From: Sulfurovum zhangzhouensis
Lineage (GTDB): Bacteria > Campylobacterota > Campylobacteria > Campylobacterales > Sulfurovaceae
Length of the DNA: 64,000 nt
Reading direction: 5' to 3'
NCBI RefSeq assembly: GCF_030347965.1
Contig: NZ_JAQIBD010000001.1
Location: 186,001-250,000, forward strand
The notes under the pieces are model-generated. The model saw only the letters and a program-made list of their open reading frames with translations, was not told where the DNA came from and made no database searches. A program made the position numbers and the translations under genes. Shown piece by piece: positions 61,539-64,000 of this stretch; the stretch's first letter is position 1, and each line of letters opens with the position of its first letter.

Positions 61539-61940
61539 ATTGTTCCTACTTTTTATTTGGTAATCCATACAGAGCATCTCATACAACACAGTCCACTATC
61601 CACGCCCAACCTCAGTTTAGGAGCGATATGAAGTCATTGCGTAATACTCTTCCTAACAATCTCTTCCCAACCAAGCAATAGAATGCACTTTTGAATGTTG
61701 CTTCAATAATAGAAGATATTTATTGGTCGATACAGTCTTTGACACTTTACTTAATAAATAGCTACCCATAACTGCTCCTTTGTAATTCCAACTTTATGAA
61801 GTGGTTTATAAAAAACCTTCTTAAGATGTACATGCAATTTCCAGTCTATATGCTGAACATTAATAGTATGGTCATACTATCTACTTTGGTACAGAACAAT
61901 ATTTGCATCTCACAAGTAAATTAACTTATGAAGGAAAAGA
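61539..61940. other. 402-base gap before the 61941 gene
   Basis: No gene is seen. The perfect palindrome at 61863-61880 is the only structure that I find. The remainder has no protein-like frame. Confidence 0.5.
61863..61880. promoter_or_regulatory. Perfect 18-bp palindrome, operator candidate
   Basis: ATAGTATGGTCATACTAT is an 8-2-8 inverted repeat 61 bases before the ATG of the 61941 gene. It is the kind of site bound by a dimeric repressor or activator. Confidence 0.55.
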
Positions 61941-62543
61941 ATGACGATAGACGTCAATGTGGAATATACGACAGAGGATTTTTTAGATGAGATTGATGAG
62001 ATCATTGAAGATACGATGATCCAGATGTTTTTTTTACAGCCCAAAAATGAAAATGAACTTGAAAAAGCAAAAGAGGATGCAGAAGAGTACAGTGCACTCT
62101 TTTATGCCATCCCGTTAAGTTTCAAAGATGAAATCGATGCAAACTGTATCGGTTATCGTATCGAGTCAGCTTCACAGCTGCAAGATCTTCCGCAGCTTGA
62201 TAAACCGTTATTTATAGACGAATCGATCATAGATGATGAAACTGTTGCACTCTTGAAAGAGCGTAAGGAACAAGGCATTATATTAAATGCTACACATGCC
62301 TATGAATCGCTTGAAAACTTTTTTGTCGCTTTAGGCGCTGAAAATATCGACAGTTTCGATGAGGAAGTTCTAGCTTCTCTCTCTATGGATAAGATAGTTC
62401 TTCAAAGCGGTTTTCCAAAACACGATTTTGACGACATATATACATCGGTCAAAAAATTTTCAAATGCACTTTTCCGTCCCGAAGAAAGTATCGTAGCACG
62501 TGCAACGAAACATACCCTGCAACTTACCGGATTTAAAAAGTAA
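61941..62543 (+). CDS. Cytosolic protein of unknown function (200 aa)
   Basis: I do not recognise this acidic 200-residue protein. It begins with an acidic helical segment (EDFLDEIDEIIEDT) and continues with mixed helices and strands without membrane segments or metal motifs. It starts at ATG 61941 after AAGGAAAAG. The 96-residue gene follows 24 bases later on the same strand, so they may be one unit. The sequence has the ordinary composition of the core genome. Confidence 0.65.
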   Translation: MTIDVNVEYTTEDFLDEIDEIIEDTMIQMFFLQPKNENELEKAKEDAEEYSALFYAIPLSFKDEIDANCIGYRIESASQLQDLPQLDKPLFIDESIIDDETVALLKERKEQGIILNATHAYESLENFFVALGAENIDSFDEEVLASLSMDKIVLQSGFPKHDFDDIYTSVKKFSNALFRPEESIVARATKHTLQLTGFKK

Positions 62544-62567
62544 AAATTCATAGCTCAAAGGAATACC

Positions 62568-62858
62568 ATGCAAGTTAAAAACTATCCCAAAGTTGTACTC
62601 TTAAAAGGCAACGGTCCTATCACGGTCAACAGTGAAATGATGGAGCTTATAACCATTACCTTATCACATGGTCTCATCGGTTTACCTCTCAAATCTTTAC
62701 GTGCAGAAAAAGTTTACATCGTAGAGGATATGAACAGGTTTTGGGAAGTCCACAAAGAGATCAAAGAGAAACCTTGCTGCTTTGTTTATAGCCATGAAAA
62801 ATTGGATGATGAGGATTTAAATCTTATTAAATCAGATAGTATCGATTTTATATCATAA
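62568..62858 (+). CDS. Small protein of unknown function (96 aa)
   Basis: This 96-residue protein has no recognised domain. It has a beta-rich start (KNYPKVVLLKGNGPITVN) and two Cys (KPCCFVYSHEK). The start ATG 62568 is preceded by AAAGGAATA. It follows the 200-residue gene by 24 bases and lies under the same possible promoter, so they may act together. Nothing else can be said. Confidence 0.6.
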   Translation: MQVKNYPKVVLLKGNGPITVNSEMMELITITLSHGLIGLPLKSLRAEKVYIVEDMNRFWEVHKEIKEKPCCFVYSHEKLDDEDLNLIKSDSIDFIS

Positions 62859-62886
62859 AATGAATGGACATGATCGTGTTTTAGTG

Positions 62887-62967
62887 TAGCAACCAATTCA
62901 AGGGGGGGGTGGTTGTTGAAAAGGGAGGAGTTAACATGAAACTTGTTTAATCATTTCTTGGTTGCTA
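62887..62967 (+). repeat. 81-base inverted-repeat element with a G8 tract
   Basis: TAGCAACCAA (62887-62896) is the exact inverse of TTGGTTGCTA (62958-62967). Inside are a run of eight G (62902-62909), a second partner TGGTTGTT (62910-62917) for the same left arm, and an ideal ribosome site GGGAGGAG before ATGAAACTTGTTTAA. It looks like an alternative-hairpin RNA element or a decayed repeat. Confidence 0.45.
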
Positions 62968-63026
62968 TGTTAGAAGTTTATATGACTTACACTAACCGTA
63001 TGTAAACATCAATAAAATTAATAAGC

Positions 63027-63476
63027 TCAAGACAATTCCTTAGAGTCCAGAATGAAAGTTACCGGACCGTCATTATGTATCGTTACATCCATCATCGCAC
63101 CAAATTCGCCTGATTGTGTTTTGATACCATAATCGGACATTTGGGTGATAAACTCTTCATAAAGATTTTTTGCGATTTCCGGACTTTCGCTTTCTTCAAA
63201 ACTCGGTCTTCTTCCTTTTTTTAGATTTCCAGCCAGTGTGAACTGTGAGATGATCAAAGCTTCGCCTTCGATATCAAACAAAGATAAATTCATTTTGTTG
63301 TTTTCGTCTTTAAAAATGCGTAGATTTACTATCTTATTGACCAGTTTTTTTATATCATTAGCGGTATCTCCTTTTTTGACACCAAGAAGGATATTGAGCC
63401 CTTCTCCAATCTCACCGATCAATTTTCCCTCTACAGATACACTAGAACTGCTAACTCTTTGAATCACGCATAACAT
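63027..63476 (-). CDS. dtd: D-aminoacyl-tRNA deacylase
   Basis: DTD (149 residues) removes D-amino acids from tRNA. Family motifs are SVSVEGKLIGEIGEGLNILL at the start, LIISQFTLAGNLKKGRRPSF in the middle and GAMMDVTIHNDGPVTF with the Gly-Pro-like turn near the end. The start is ATG 63476 (MLCVIQRV). An upstream in-frame codon gives five extra residues without a ribosome site. It is monocistronic here and faces the 62887 element. Confidence 0.95.
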   Translation of the reverse strand: MLCVIQRVSSSSVSVEGKLIGEIGEGLNILLGVKKGDTANDIKKLVNKIVNLRIFKDENNKMNLSLFDIEGEALIISQFTLAGNLKKGRRPSFEESESPEIAKNLYEEFITQMSDYGIKTQSGEFGAMMDVTIHNDGPVTFILDSKELS

Positions 63477-63606
63477 ACTAACACCTTGCAAAATTATAAA
63501 TACTTTTAAAAATATAGTCTGACTAAGCCTATAGTTACATTAAATCTATCTTCAAACATTATATTATGTTATACTCTAAACAAGATACTGTAGAGAGGAG
63601 ATGAAA

Positions 63607-64000
63607 ATGAGAGCTCTAATCATCAGTGCAGATCTTTTTGAAGATTCCGAACTTAATGTGCCTTTCCATGCACTTTTGAAAGCTGGTTTGGACATAGATA
63701 TCGCTTCTTTTCAAAAGGGATGTATCACTGGCAAACATGGACTGCGCCTTGAGGCAACGGTCAGTCTGGATGATGTAAACCCCAAGCGCTATGCTATCCT
63801 GATCCTTCCCGGTGGCAAAGCACCTGCAGCACTGCGTAAGGACCCCAAAGCCTTAGAGATTGCCCGATACTTTTTTGCTCATGATAAACCTGTAGCAGCG
63901 ATATGTCACGGACCACAGATACTCATCTCGGCAGGATTAATGGATGATATCGAGGCAACGGGATACAAAAGCATAAAAGATGAACTTCTTGAAGCCGGTG
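63607..64000 (+). CDS. DJ-1/PfpI-family protein (partial)
   Basis: This is a class I glutamine-amidotransferase-like protein of the DJ-1/PfpI group, whose members are chaperones, glyoxalases or deglycases and stress proteins. The nucleophile elbow is in VAAICHGPQILISAG, and the first strand is ALIISADLFEDSELNVP. The frame is cut by the right edge after about 131 residues. I start at ATG 63607, six bases after GAGGAG; the in-frame ATG at 63601 abuts that site. A TATACT box about 30 bases upstream is a likely -10. Confidence 0.88.
   Translation, partial: MRALIISADLFEDSELNVPFHALLKAGLDIDIASFQKGCITGKHGLRLEATVSLDDVNPKRYAILILPGGKAPAALRKDPKALEIARYFFAHDKPVAAICHGPQILISAGLMDDIEATGYKSIKDELLEAG

Noticed and set aside
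1-64000. CRISPR array
   Set aside because: No regularly spaced repeats with unique spacers and no cas genes. The 10-bp phased repeat is adjacent units without spacers.

Overview
The window looks like the chromosome of a free-living member of the Campylobacterota, most likely Sulfurovum- or Sulfurimonas-like. Evidence for this is the low GC content, TATAAT boxes without clear -35 elements, aconitase of the AcnB type, arginine decarboxylase plus carboxy(nor)spermidine dehydrogenase as a polyamine route, an Mla-type ABC operon with a STAS-fused permease, and the general style of the housekeeping proteins. Species assignment is inference.

Layout. 1-25335 is ordinary core genome: rimK (cut by the left edge) with a RimB-like protease, ybgC, acnB, ftsK, three tRNAs (Leu-CAA, Gly-TCC, Gly-GCC), a membrane protein, ubiX-coaD-tmk, hisS, a beta-barrel outer-membrane protein, the mlaE-mlaF-mlaD-lipoprotein operon, speA, cysE, an aspartate aminotransferase, a DedA protein, an AEC carrier, carboxynorspermidine dehydrogenase, a DUF2461 protein, pgeF and rodA.

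25336-53599 is a genomic island of about 28 kb integrated at a CAT-anticodon tRNA. The tRNA is intact at the left end. Its 3' 49 bases are repeated at the right end with two mismatches, next to a tyrosine integrase gene, and pairs of GGTCCCAT motifs lie just inside both ends. The island is AT-rich and carries several antiviral modules: a Gabija pair (gajA-gajB), a RecQ-helicase/phosphoribosyltransferase plus DprA-like pair (RqlHI/PsyrTA type) with a third SLOG-like gene upstream, a type IIG-like nuclease-methyltransferase with its specificity subunit, and an EVE-domain McrB with McrC. Between them are unassigned genes: an HTH/coiled-coil protein, a two-TM protein, two tiny membrane proteins, a second tyrosine recombinase, a membrane protein/internal-repeat protein pair, a TumE-like protein, and a two-gene unit with a palindromic operator. 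Island-control genes (two small HTH proteins and a third HTH protein) and a five-unit 10-bp phased repeat lie near the integrase.

53600-64000 returns to chromosomal cargo: a 49-residue small ORF, a TolC-adaptor-RND efflux operon, an endonuclease/exonuclease/phosphatase-family protein, a six-TM protein, two unknown cytosolic proteins preceded by a perfect palindrome, dtd, and a DJ-1/PfpI protein cut by the right edge.

The best candidates for undescribed biology are the three-gene RecQ-PRTase/DprA/SLOG cluster, the 38452-41704 block of unassigned genes, and the structured region in front of the second recombinase. Functions there are inferred from motifs and position only.
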